A model generated the notes under the pieces. The model had not been told where the DNA came from and did no database searches. It worked only from the letters and a program-made list of their open reading frames with translations. This document shows positions 24,245 to 37,791 of a stretch of 64,000 nucleotides of DNA, piece after piece. Position numbers and translations under genes: made by a program. The stretch is from Sclerotinia nivalis (lineage: Eukaryota > Ascomycota > Leotiomycetes > Helotiales > Sclerotiniaceae), in NCBI GenBank assembly GCA_029531795.1, contig JAPEIS010000003.1, positions 868,001 through 932,000 of the forward strand. Direction: 5' to 3'. How positions within the stretch are numbered: position 1 is the stretch's first letter; the number at the start of each line of letters is the position of its first letter.

Positions 24245-27200
24245 ATGGCACAAGCAGGTGAGAATGCCGTCATGGAAACTAATGATCCTAGCACCGATAA
24301 ACAGGCGGTGGGCTTTTCTCCATTCAACAAATCCAATTCTTCGCGTCAGGAAGAACAATCAACAAAGGACTCGAGCCCGAGAATTAAAGCAAGAACAAAC
24401 TCGCACAGTTTATCTTCTGCCATCGGCAATGGCATCCTTGCGTCATTGAATAGGAAAGGAAGGCATGCAGAACCATTGATACACACAGAGCTCAATTCCG
24501 AACGAGCAAATATTTCCATGCCACCACCTACCACAAGACCTTTGTCCAAGTCTAGAGCGTCCTCAACATATAGCCAGCGACCGCCAGCCGCATTAGAAGT
24601 TTTAAAAGAAGCCACAAATTTAGCAGGAGCAGGGACAAGCCATCAAGATTTTGCTGTTGAGGAATCTGAACCTCTCAAGACGAATTCAACAATGGCTGAT
24701 GATAATAAACATACACCCGTGCCACTCCCCGACCCTGCTCTTCGACCTCAAGCATCTGTTACGGAGGTGGATGGGAAGCGCATGTCCGTCTCGTCAATGT
24801 ACTCTTTAACATCAGCCAGGGCAGGCGGGGTAATAAGCTCTGCGGCATCTGCGACTGGCTCTGAAAATGGAGGAAGCACACGAGCGACTACAGTTTCAGT
24901 CTCGTCGAGTAAGGGGCCAGGTATATCTCAAGCAGAAACGTCGAATGTCTCTGTTACAACATCTTCCGGTGGACCAAGTGCACCAAATGGACATCAACTC
25001 ACAGCGAGGGAATCACCAGCTCAAGCCGCAGAGCTAGCAAAACGAAATTCGGTTGCCAGAGGCGAGGCTCAACCACGACCTCAACCTCCACAAAGATCGA
25101 GGAGTCGAGCAAAGAGACGCTTCAGTGGTAGCACCGGCGCCAGCAGCCATAGTCCTAGTAGTGAGAGAGGCCTACATTTGAAAAAAGAGGATGAGAATAA
25201 ACCAGCACCTTGGGGCGTGATAGGAGTATGTGCTTTGGATATAAAAGCACGAAGCAAGCCGAGTCGAAACATTCTAAATCGCTTGATCTCGAAAGGGGAA
25301 TTTGAAGTTATCGTCTTTGGGGATAAAGTCATCCTGGATGAGGAGGTAGAGAATTGGCCCATCTGTGATTTCTTGATATCCTTCTACTCAGACGGTTTTC
25401 CGCTTGACAAGGCCATTGCATATGTACAGGCACGAAAGCCATTCTGTGTCAATGATGTTCCTATGCAGAAGATTCTATGGGATCGCAGGATCTGTTTACG
25501 AATTCTCGACAAAATAAATGTACCAACGCCGAGGCGTGTGGAGGTAAATCGGGATGGAGGTCCAGCCGTCTTCACACCGGAGCTAGCAAAACATTTGAAG
25601 AATACTACAGGTCTTATCTTAGAAGGACCCGAGGATGGAACCGGTGGCCAAATGGTGGCTCCCAAGAAAGTTGAGCTTATCGACAACGGGGACACTTTGA
25701 GTGTCGATGGTGTTCTATTGGCTAAGCCGTTTGTGGAAAAGCCAGTCAGTGGTGAAGATCACAATGTCTGCATATACTATCCACAAAGTCAAGGCGGAGG
25801 AGGTCGTAAGCTTTTCCGGAAGATTGGCAACAAGAGTTCCGAACATGTGGAGGATCTCACGATTCCTCGAGCTATCTCTGAACCAGGAAGCAGCTATCTA
25901 TATGAGAAGTTCATGCGCGTCGACAATGCCGAAGATGTGAAAGCATATACTGTTGGACCGACTTTTTGCCATGCCGAAACTCGCAAATCCCCCGTCGTTG
26001 ATGGTCTGGTTAGACGCAACACTCATGGCAAGGAAATCCGTTACGTCACAGCTCTCACAAAAGAAGAGTCTGCTATGGCCACTCGAATTGCGAATAGCTT
26101 TGGTCAGCGAGTATGTGGTTTCGATCTTTTACGTGCTCAAGGGAAGAGCTACGTTATCGATGTCAATGGGTGGAGTTTTGTAAAAGACAATGAAGAATAT
26201 TACGAGCAATGTGCTCGTATATTGAAAGATATGTTCGTTCGCGAAAAGCAGAAGATGACTGGGCAGTCACTGCCCGTTAGTGGTGTAACCTCCCCCGTTG
26301 ACGGCGCCATGAGCCCTACTACTATTAGGAAAGAGCCAGGACTGAAGGACAATCACCGGTCAGCCTTACAAAACATCCTTTCCAAATCACCAAGTATGTC
26401 AAACATGCTTCATGGACATCTACCTAATCATGGATCACATAGACTTTCCAATTCAGGTTCTCCTCAGTTTGGTACTTCAGTTGTTCCAACGCCGAAGACT
26501 TCACCCCCTCTGATTGTAGAACAAGACGCCTCTGCCATACCATCTGCAGATATGTTGCCACCGCCTGCGGTGTCTATTCCAAGTGAAGTGCCATCCGCAG
26601 CGTCTACTATCCCTCCTACGCCAACGCCTACTCCTGCGCAAGATCAACAAACGTTACCACCACCAGCACCCAAACATACGTGGAAGTTGAAAGGTATGGT
26701 ATCTGTAATTCGGCATGCTGATCGCACACCTAAGCAGAAATACAAATATACATTTCACACCAAACCTTTTATCGACCTTCTAAAAGGCCATCAAGAAGAA
26801 GTGCTCTTGATAGGCGAAGCTGCATTGGACAGCGTTATGCTTGCTGTTGATGCCGCAGCACATGAGAGTATTGAAGATACAGAAAAGCTCAAATCACTAA
26901 GAAACGTTCTAGTGAAGAAAGGGGGATGGGCAGGCACGAAGGTACAGATCAAGCCCATGTTCCGAAAAAGAAAGCCGGAAGAATCCATAAATTCTGAGAC
27001 ACCACCTCCTGCTACGGAAAATCTTGCTGCAGTCAATCCAAGCCTTGAACACTCGGAATCGGCAAAATCATCAGAAAAACCAAAGAGTGTTAGAGACCTT
27101 GAGAGGCGATCACCCACTCGTCATGATTCTTTATCGGGTGTTACTTTATCTCGTATAACTGCAGCAGAGGAGAGTCTTGTACTAGACAAGCTTCAGCTCA

Positions 27201-29156
27201 TTGTCAAATGGGGCGGCGAGCCTACTCACTCAGCTAGATATCAAGCACAAGAGCTGGGTGAAAGCATGCGAAATGACCTTCAGTTGATGAACAAGGACAT
27301 TCTTGATGAAGTTCATGTATTCAGCAGCTCCGAGAGACGTGTCACAACCAGCGCTCAAATCTGGGCATCCGCTTTCACAGACCAAAAGGATTTGGCATCT
27401 GACTTCATTACCATTCGCAAAGATTTGCTTGATGATTCCAATGCAGCTAAAGATGAGATGGACAAAGTCAAGAAGAAGCTCAAGACTCTCTTGAGGCAAG
27501 GAAATGAGGCGCCTCCCGAATTTGCTTGGCCAGCGGAAATGCCAGAACCATCAATCGTGCAGAAATACGTTGTTCATTTGATGAAATTTCATAGGAGAGT
27601 CATGCGTAATAATTTTAGTAAACTTTATGGTGGTGCCACTACGTCACTTAATGCAATTGTGAACCCCGGCGATAAGGAAAGTAAAGGAGCAGGTTCGGCT
27701 ATGGGATCGGCAATGTCACAAGCAAACGCTACGAGCAGCATTCAGGCTCGTTGGTGCTGTGGTGAAGATGCTGAGCTCTTTAGGGAGCGTTGGGAGAAGC
27801 TTTTCAATGAGTTTGCCGATCCTGAGAAAGTCGATCCAAGCAAAATATCCGAGTTGTACGATACTATGAAGTTTGACGCCCTTCACAATCGTCAATTTCT
27901 TGAGTGGGTTTTCACCCCAAGCAAAAGCATTCTTGAGGAGGAGGAAGTGGAGCTTGCTTGGGAGAAAGACAGATCCAAAAACTCGGAAAGCACCAAAGAT
28001 GAGGCCGTACCAACGGAGAGGGTTGAAGCTAATAGGACACTCCATCGACGCATGTTCAGGAGGAAGTCCGTATTGAACGGAAAGCACAGTGAGGAAGAAT
28101 CGGTAAGTGGTTGTGTGGAACGAAAGTTGAACTTAGCTGACGACTCCAGTATTTCCGACTTTTTACTGGTAGTAGCCAGACGAAAGCCAAAACTGACGCT
28201 CGCTTGGAGAAATTGCGAGAATTATACAAGCTATCCAAAGTCTTGTTCGATTTCATTTGTCCACAAGAATACGGTATCGCTGATACCGAGAAACTTGAGA
28301 TTGGTCTTTTGACATCTCTTCCATTGTTGAAGGTAAGAGTATAATAAATCGTCAAAAGCTTATTCATCTCACAAGAAACAGGAAATCGTCCAAGATCTCG
28401 AAGAAATGCAAGCCTCAGACGATGCCAAAGCATTCGTGTACTTCACCAAAGAATCTCACATTTACACACTTCTTAACTGTATTCTCGAAGGAGGCATTGA
28501 GACCAAGATTAAACGAAGTGCCATTCCCGAACTCGATTATCTCTCACAAATATGTTTCGAGCTCTACGAATCCGAAAATAAGACTCCTGTCGATGCTCAG
28601 GATGTAGCTAAATATGCATATAGCATTCGTATCACCATTAGTCCAGGTGCTCACACATTTGATCCGTTGGATGTACAGCTGGATAGTAAACATAGTATTA
28701 GTTGTGCGCCTAGAAGAAGTTTGACAGCCCATGCGGATTGGAAATATGTTATTGATACGTTGAGGGCGAAGTTCCACCAGTATGTTTTATTCTACCCCAC
28801 TTTACCTTATCATCTGTTTTGAGAGGATTTTGAGATGGACAAAATGCTAATCGATACGAATGAACAGAGTCAAACTTCCCAAGAGTTTCCTCGCGGTCAA
28901 TCTTTCAGAATCACATACTTTTCATAAAAAAGAAGAGCTAGAACACACAGAAGGCGATTCTACGATGGCGGAGGTGTTGAATAGTGAACATGAAAGCGGG
29001 AATGGGAATTGGAATGAAAACGGTGAGGAAAAAAGTGATGTAGAAGACGTTACGGGCACGACCAATCAAGAAATTGCCGATCCGGTCTCGAGTCAATCTG
29101 GGGATGATCTAGACGTCACTACTGCTGTAGAGAAAAGCCACGGTGAATCCGTCTGA
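24245..29156 (+). CDS. VIP1: Inositol pyrophosphate synthase Vip1 (PPIP5K)
   Basis: Four exons, 24245-28102, 28150-28332, 28382-28779 and 28868-29156, give 1575 residues; all junctions keep frame. Residues 1-315 are Ser/Thr-rich and disordered. The ATP-grasp kinase domain spans about 318-660, starting [20 protein letters not shown] and including [17 protein letters not shown] and [18 protein letters not shown] Pro/Ser linker follows. The histidine-phosphatase-like domain begins near 818 with [17 protein letters not shown] and ends in the small exons ([27 protein letters not shown]). Known enzymes phosphorylate IP6/IP7 at the 1-position, and the phosphatase half reverses this. They affect phosphate sensing, cell shape and polarity. 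The C-terminal about 95 residues are acidic and variable. Confidence 0.94.
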
Positions 29157-32100
29157 CCGGTCAATGGAAGATGAGAGCGAATGAAATGGCAGATGGAGAA
29201 ACATGGCGCGTGCATTAGTGTGTTTTGGAGCAGTGCAGTATTAGTATTACGACGTATATAATATTCGATAGACAGCGTAAATAGCGAGTACCTAGAATTA
29301 GATGATAGATAATTGATTTGCATCTAGGTATTTCGAAATATTGATTTCAGAAATATTTAATCTTATCTATACGTGACTTTACTTGAGACGGCATTACGTG
29401 ACGTGAGTGATAGCATCGCGGGGTCGGTGTCACCTCCGATGCATGGAAAGAGAAGAGGTGATGTAACGTGATGAGTCGTTTTTACTAGTCATTTCCGTAA
29501 TATAATGGGGAAAGGTCTTAATAATGTGTTGTATTTTTTGTGGCATTGTGGTCGTATCCTCAGGGTATTATATCGTGGCATTTTACTGTAGCTTCGTGGC
29601 ATTGGGGCATTGTGGTGTAAAGTTTTAGATAGGTAAAGAGCTGCGATTTTAGTTCGGAGAATTATAGATTATAGATATGATCAACGGAAGTAGTTTCATG
29701 GGGTTGCATTTTGGTTTGATGGCGGCTATCTGGATTCTAGATAGATGGATGGTCAAGTAGGTAGATGGGAAGCGTGGATCGTGTGGCTTAGATGTATGCG
29801 TAGATGTCGTTCGTTAATTTTTTCAGTATCGCTGGGTTGAGCAGCGATATTCCGCGGAAGTTAAAGAAAGGAAAGGAAAGATGTGGGATTTCCCGTTTGG
29901 GAGGTTTGGTCGGCTGTTTGTTTGTTTGTTCGTTTGTTTCGTTAAGCGTGTTACGTGTGTAATGTGGAAAATATCATATGCGGAATTCAATGAATAGAGC
30001 TAGTGAATAAATCTACCAACCGAATAAGTCAAGTTAGTTAGTGACGTTAAGGTTGGGGATTCAGAGATGCGAGAAGCTTGTTGGTAGGACGACTGGACGA
30101 TCGATTTTCATTTTCGTTCTAGATCTCCTTGCGAAGGTTTATTATCGACCATGTCATGCATTGGTTCCGGAATGTCTCGATGGGGAATAGGTACGGAGTA
30201 TAAATAACACATACCCTCAGATCGATCACGGAGGAAGGGCTCTGGAACCCGGCGCGTCAGAGTGGCGTGATAAGTCAGCAAGTATCCAGCATGCCACGCG
30301 AACGGGAGGGGAAAGGTAAAAAGTAAAATGACGGGAAAGGACAAACGTTACAAGCCGGACTCTACATGGCATGATTTCCATCCGTGACTTACGTCGAATC
30401 GGGATCGCGTACTTCGGGGAATGTTTTGGTGTGTTTCATGCTGACTGCTTGCCTGCCAATACTATACTTCGACTGCATACAATACATGACGCATGCGTGC
30501 CGTTAAGAAATGCTTTTTGGTTCGGCCGTTGGATGTGGATGGATGGGACGGGTGGAATGATGAAGAGATGCCGACCGGGTATTGGAGGGGGGTCGGTTAT
30601 TAGACGGATGAAGGGATAGGGTATGTGACACTATGAAATATATTTGCAGCAAAAATACATGCCGAGGTATTTCTCGTATCATGATCTACTAAAATAATGT
30701 AAATAAATTCTTTTTTGATACTTTGCTTTTTCTCCTAAGCGCCATAGGCAAGAGAAAATTATATAAAATGTATTAGTCCTCCAATTTAGACTCTCGTGTG
30801 TTGGTGGCTGAATCCTCTCTGCAATATTCTAGATGCCGTAAGATACGGTTTCGGAATATTCTCTCCATCTTTTGATAGAGGGACATATGTATTAAGTAAG
30901 ATATTCTTGAACCATTTGGGCATTGGCTCTGGCCCATAGAGATGTGCCGGAAACCAAGATCTCGGGACGGGACGTCTGATTTTCTCGCCATTTGATTTGT
31001 ATTGTACAGATGTATTGCATGGCATCCGTTGGTGGCGTCCTTGATGTGCCTTTTGACGTCTTTAACCTATTGGTCAATTGGTGCATTTCATGCATTTAAT
31101 TATTAGATGATGAATCTGTCGGCAGTTGGCACAGTTGATAGATTTTAGGAAAAATTAGCTGATTAGATGACCATTCCAGGATAGAACTATTATGATTTTA
31201 GTCACTTGTAGCTAAGTACAGAGTAGATAGATGATGAGCGAGGCTCAATTTTCAAGGAGCATGACCCCCACGTTTGTATCTAACGATCAGAAAGAGATCC
31301 AAAGTCCAGAGCTAGGTGTCAAATCGTTGAGATCATGCAAGTCGGTTAGACAACGGTGCTAGAGATGTCTCGTACGACATGTTGTTTCTGGAAACATTTT
31401 TCGGCGTGGCTTCGTGTGTAATGGAAGGTTACGAAAGGGGATTAGTCGGCCGTTGACGATTGATTGATTGATAGATTGATAGATATTGTGGAGGGTGACA
31501 CAACTAATGAGTCGGACAAGAACGAGATGAAGGTAGATGATCGTAATTGCAGCATAACAGCAGCAAGCCAATGAAGTGATTTAATGTGGTGTGTAACAAC
31601 CGACCTAGATGATGATAATGGACAGGTTGGTGAAACCTAGAAAGAAAATGAATGGTACATACTTGACGTTTTACTCCATAGCTCGTAAAATATCCATACA
31701 GTATCTCCGGACAACTTGGTACAAGGATCTAATGGTTACGGAGGAAGGACATATCTGGAAATTAAAGTGGTGATATTCGAATGGTTCAACAACTTTGACT
31801 CATTATACTGTAGCCCAAAAGTAACAAATAAAGTAGTAAGTAAGTAGGCCCAACAGGCCGCAAAGGTAGAGCCATGTGGTCGCTATCCTTTCGGGGATCT
31901 AAGGGAAATGTGAGACAATGACCCTGAATTTATGATGTGAAGTGCCGTTGATTGAGCAAGCAGAGCGGCGAAGATATTGAGGGGATGACGTTTATTCTAT
32001 CTATCATAATGATTTGTTTGCTGCGCTGTGCTGAGCTGAGCTGAGCGGAAGAATCGGTGAATAAGTAGATACCGAATATCTCGTTGGGGTCTTCGGAAGA

Positions 32101-35100
32101 CGGATGCATGAGCTCGAGCACAGCCTGTAAGTAACAGAGAATAACTCTCTCTGTACACCAGGCGCACCGACCTAGCGACTGACTAATTCCAATTAGATCT
32201 TTCATCACTTTATGACTAAAGTTCTCTTAATTGTAAAAATGAGACATAATCTGGATGTGAAAATGTTCATCGTCTTTTTCAGGGTCCTTCATGACCCTTC
32301 ATGACCCTAGGATTCTGGACTACATCCACTACATCCACTACATCCAACTTTTTGCTTTTGCTTTTGGTGATGAGATTTTGATATGCAAGGTTAACTTCTG
32401 TACATGCGCACGAATTGAATTGTGGATACAGCCTGGATTGACACAAGACCATGGATCTTGACACAAGCAACACAAAAAATCAAACGGTTGTTCCCAAAGA
32501 AGTGATATGCATCGGACATTTTATTTATTTCCATGTTTGGTAAAAACCAATACCTCTTTGGGAATCATGCATTAGCGGAACATGCGTCGCCTACTTAATG
32601 CTAGTAATGTAGCTAGGTATTTCTCACACAAGGCGATGGGTTATGGGTTGCGAGGAAACGCTCAACGACTTAATGGTGGGCATCATTATCAACGAATGGA
32701 ATTTAAGAGAATGTGATGAAAATGATCCATTTACGACCTTTTAGGAAAACTCTGCATACGCAGAGAGGCGCAGAGGGTATTCTAAAAGTTAACGAAAGAG
32801 ATGATCTGATAATTTGCGAGTTTCGACTAAGTTAACTTTAATCTAATCTTCTTCTTCATTAGGGAAATGCCAGCATGGACATGGACTGAGATGAGAGATA
32901 GCTTCCTACTGGGATTGATTAGGGAGGAATATCACATCACATCACCCACCCACTCAAATTTGGTCTGCTCATACTCATACTCAGGTCTTACCATGAGAAA
33001 AAGAGAATTCATCATCAAGCTTCTGGATGCGGTCATAATAAGCTTCGAAGTAACCCTCCCATTACCCCTTTCATATCCTTATGACAGCGTGAAGCACAAC
33101 AATCCTCAAGGTTTTAGTGTCCTTAGGATTTGCTAACGGCAATCTGCGAAAGAAAGCCAACACTAGGTGAATAACGTACTTATTATTAGCCAAAAAAAGA
33201 TGAATAGGATGATTTATGATGTGATTAGCTAGAATATTATGGCAACTACCTAATGGAAATTGATGTTGTGTAATTTGAGGGTCATTATCCAAAGTTCCAA
33301 ACAAACCCCGTCTAATTTATCTACCGAGGAGAGAAAAGGGCTGCTGTATGCAAAAATGATTGCTAATGGATAATGGGTTGTGCGCACACAAATATGTTAT
33401 GATCTTCTGCGTTTTGTAAGTATTCGAAACAAATCAACAACCATCTGAGCGAAAACATTTTTGCCCTGAAAATATGCTGCAGATGCGATGATCGTCAAAG
33501 CAAGCTGCACCTGTCGTATGTGTGTGACATATTCCCTTTTACCGACTCCTCAGTGCTGGGACCTTCTACTGCAAGAGTAGCCCCTGCCCCTGCTGGGTAC
33601 TCCCCAGGCATTACTTTTTTAATTAGAAAATAATGGGGACACATTTGTTCCCGTGATTTCCTGAAGATCGAGGTTATCAAAAATCTAACGAATCTTTGAA
33701 GATTTTTATATCTGTGAGGCTGTTGGAGTTGTTCAAAGGGTAATCGATGTTTAGATCTTCATTATGTAGCTTACGTACTTTTACCAAGTTATTATATCTC
33801 CAAATATGGTATATCTTGCCTTTCCAACCTTGGTTTGCGTCAAAAGAGGAGGATGGCCGGAGGCAAAAACCGTTACAGCCCTGCCATTCTGCCCTTCCAT
33901 TCAAGCCGTACGTACATACACATACGATCAATCATCCGTGATGACAACGCAACGGGTCGGTCCATCATGGCAACTATCATGGTCACATTCCAGAAAATTT
34001 CCCATGAAATAACCAAACAGGATGCGATACTCAAAGGTTGACCATGGCACTGCCAATCAGTGTACACCTGATCTCGATTATTACCACCTACCTACGCGAT
34101 GAATAGAAGAAATCTTATATGTTGTGTTGCACTTTTGTGTCACACACACCATCATCGGGGGATTATTCATTTCCCACATCCCTATTCGCTTCAGGATCCC
34201 CCCTTAAGCATCAAATAGAATCGATTTGCGATTAATTGATGATTCTATCTATTCTGAAGAAGTAGAAAAGAACTAGATACTGCTGCCTTCCTTCGCTGCT
34301 ACACCAGTCCACTCCTTCATTGCTCGTAATATCTATAGATAGTAGAACCATATCCTCGGCGGGCCTCGATTAACAATCGTCTACTCTATCTCCTTCATAA
34401 GCCAAGCCACGGCATGCAGACTCCAGTAATCCCTACCTCCACTCAACGACCCATGTTATCTCGATTAACACACCCCTAACAAAAGCCACGAGGGATTTTT
34501 ATCATCTATTTTGATCCCTGGTCGAATCATGGTCGCTCCATAACGATAATCCGGCTTAGCTTGTGCAACACACATAGTTCGCAACCTTGATTTTGCTGAC
34601 TTCAAATATGGAGATGTAATAGGTAAGATAAGCTAGGCGTTACCATAACCGCTTTCAACGAGTTACATATTTACCAAACTTGATGATATTTTGGTTCTGG
34701 TATATCCTAGACCCTGGTTCTTATTCACTCTGTGTGACTATGATGACGGATTATCTCAACCAACCCAACAAATGATCCAGTGTGCATGGTGGTAATATCG
34801 TATATCGTGACAACCTTTTTACTCCCTGACAGACCGCGTACTCAAACCTTTCACTCCCCACCTACTGCGGTCCTTCAAGGTAGATCTAAAATGACGCCTA
34901 GTCAAATTTCGAGTGAAAAACTACGGCGGCAAGCTTCCGCAAGTCAAGCCAGGGAAGATCCGGTCCCCACTTTACAGTACTTTACCATACTTTCCAGCCA
35001 AAATAATACAACGATACACCCTGATACCACCAGCACAATGAAGAAATCGAGAAGAAGTTTGTAGGAGGAACGAAGGAATGGGAACAAGGAGTACCTAGGC

Positions 35101-37626
35101 AGAGTAGTGTAAAAGCCAATTAATGGCTTCGACGTTTTTCTACTTTCGTCGATATTCCCTTTCTTCAGCTCCGCAAACTATTGATAGGCTATCCAAGCAT
35201 CATTGCCATTGTATCTCGCTCGTACCCCTAGGCGATCAGACAACCCCATTCAACCCAACGCACCCACTGCCAACCCAGGTACGTCCCTCGCTCGAATCTC
35301 GATTCTCTTAATGTCCACATATGAAAGTCTGTTTAAGCATTGTCTAAGCATGACATAACAAACATTGGCCTTTTTTTATACTTCTTGATTTAGACTAATC
35401 AAACATATTCCGACTTCCGCGAAAAAGACAAATATCTTGAAATAAATACTTTCGGGCCTCACCAAAAGATTTCCCCGGTTAAGTTGTCAGACACCTTTCC
35501 GAACGTTTAATTCCAGTAAGGCGCCAATGATCATACAAACCTGACCTGACCAGAACATAACATACCATACCATACCACATACCATACCACATACCATACC
35601 CCATGCATCATCGCACCATGGTATCAGGATGTATCTTAGTACATCTTTTTCCCTTTAATCTGTCCTGTCAAACGCGGCATATTAGACACAGATACTACTT
35701 AATTGAGGAGATTCTGATGTGATTCCTCATGGGAAACTGAATGGGAAAGCGAATTTGGGTCATCTGGATCCATACAACCACCATATACGCAATCTACCCT
35801 TACACCAATTCATCAGTGTATTCCCACGTTTCTTCACTATGAACCCTTTCCCCTGGTTTAAGGTTTCCCAGAGTCGTGGCCATAGACCTTTCAGCCCAAC
35901 GGTTAGATTCCCACCGCCCCACTAAGCACACATTCTAGAAAGTAAGAACTTGTGGACCCCCATTACCCTACATACCCTACATACTCTACATACCCTACAT
36001 ACCCTACATACCCTACATACCCTACTTCCTTCTAGATAATCTATCGTGTAATTAAGGTTTAAACCCAGCTTGTATCTTTCCTCTCTGCACGCACGTTACT
36101 TTGTACAACCCTGCTTTTCTTCAAGGGTCCTTAAATTTTTCTTTTCAATCTATGTCACATATTATACAACATGCACAAGTAGATGGAGAGGTGGATGGGC
36201 CGGAACCGAAAGAACCTCATTGCTTGATTGCTTACTTAGCTGAGTGGACATCATCTTTCTGTATCAATTCATAGATTTGATTTTCGGATAGATATCATTC
36301 CCCGGCCGGTGACTACTTCCTTCTTTTGACATTCTTTATTTCTTAAGCTTTGTTTCCCCTGGTCTGCTTGGGTACAACGATCTCCTCATTCCTTCCTTCC
36401 CCCTCTCGACGACTACAAGACTGCGGAATTAGGAGACTAAAAGACTAGGAGACGGGCAAATTAGCAAATTAGCAAATTAGCAAACTAGTTTAAAAAAATC
36501 ACCTTCATCAATGACTGAATTACCAAGCTGATACCAACACATGCAATTATCCCTTCGCCCTGCTACATCCCAAGTATACTTCCGACCTACTTGCCGCAAC
36601 ATCTACCTACATACAGTCTATCTTTTTCTAGAGTATAACCTTTCCAAGAAACTAAAAAAAGGAGAGCAATCAAACAAGCAAAGCAAAGCAAAGCAAGCAA
36701 ACTTTATCGAATCAACCAAACAATTTTTCCGAAATAGAAACCGCCTTAAAGCACATACCATCATTTCTCTCAACATCAAACTTCTTGAACTCTTTCGCTA
36801 GGGATCCCACTTCAAACTTCACAGCAGCCTCATTATACTTTCAACATCATTTATCCAAATCACCTTATACTTTCCTCAGAATATTCATATTCTTCTATAT
36901 ATTCGTCGAACAAACCATTGATTTGTTGGCCATGATTTCGACCATTCAATTCATCCGTTAACAAGTACACTCACAAGAAAACCACCAATCAGAAAGACCA
37001 AAGAGAACTCGATCGATTTTCATCTTGCATCTATTTGATTACCCTTGATACCTTCTCTTCTATTTGTCATTATATAAAAAGGCTCGCCGTGACCGCCACT
37101 TTGGAGAGGACTTTTGTATTTTTTGTTTTCCCTCACATATTCGGAATTGGAATCAGGAGCTTTGCAAACTATTCACGAATCACTTCTTTTCCTTGGAGAT
37201 TAAGATATCTGAGAAGATTCACTTTTTTGTTGATACTGTACTAAAGTTACCTTCAACGCCGGGAGTTCACTTTTAAGATTCTTTTGTCTAGATTGAATTG
37301 GATTTGGTGAATACTTTTGCTTTTGGAAGTTCAACTAAAGTCCCTTGGTCTGGCTTTATATCTTCCCTTTATTTCTGCCTCTCCCTCTACAACAACCACC
37401 TCAACACACACTACACCTCAACTCTTCGATTCAGAAAACCTCTTCCGAATCTTCCTCAATTCTCATTATTGCTTTCGCAGTACATTCTCCACACCCAACC
37501 AGTATGTATAGCTTCCCTCATCGCAGCTCTACGCTTTCGACTGTTGTTGCAGATGGATGCTGATATTTTTTCCAGTCACCAAGTTTCTCCAAAACCACTA
37601 TCAAGACCCAAATTATCTCTGACATA
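29157..37626. other. Gene desert, 8.5 kb
   Basis: No coding sequence can be supported in this stretch; all open frames are short and domain-free. It contains four ACGTGA motifs at 29371-29471, a 9-bp repeat ACTACATCC near 32315-32345, (CATAC)n-like repeats at 35560-35603, a 9-bp TACATACCC repeat at about 35970-36025, and an 8-bp AAATTAGC repeat near 36455-36484. From about 36300 the sequence becomes C/T/A-rich in the style of a long fungal 5' leader that runs to the small gene at 37627. Confidence 0.55.
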
Positions 37627-37791
37627 ATGGCTGTTCCTACGTACTGCAGTCATTCTTTCAATGTGCTCAAGTCAGAGTCTACTCTAATCCAGTGGATCTG
37701 CTCTATGTGCCATTCCGGACCTCATTGGTTTATCTACGAGTGCAAATATTGCAAGCTCAAGACATGTCGCAATTGTTCGATGAAGGCATAA
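37627..37791 (+). CDS. 54-residue Cys-rich protein with three CxxC pairs
   Basis: A short frame after a long leader starts ATG GCT (good Kozak, ACATAATGG) and ends TAA. Cysteines are at 7, 25, 28, 40, 43, 47 and 50: CSMC, CKYC and CRNC, with His at 9, 29 and 33 and a WICSMCHSGPHWFIYECKYC core. The even CxxC spacing with aromatic residues between pairs looks like a compact zinc-binding knuckle, and I believe similar tiny proteins exist in other filamentous fungi, but I cannot name the family. An in-frame TGA 66 bp upstream means it cannot simply extend. A TTTTTTCCAG acceptor-like site at about 37564-37573 hints at an intron in the leader. It stands alone, more than 4 kb from any other gene. 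No function is assigned. Confidence 0.6.
   Translation: MAVPTYCSHSFNVLKSESTLIQWICSMCHSGPHWFIYECKYCKLKTCRNCSMKA

Noticed and set aside
34780..35064. 94-residue plus-strand frame in the gene desert
   Set aside because: Contains a short hydrophobic start but no conserved motif and no splice-supported continuation.
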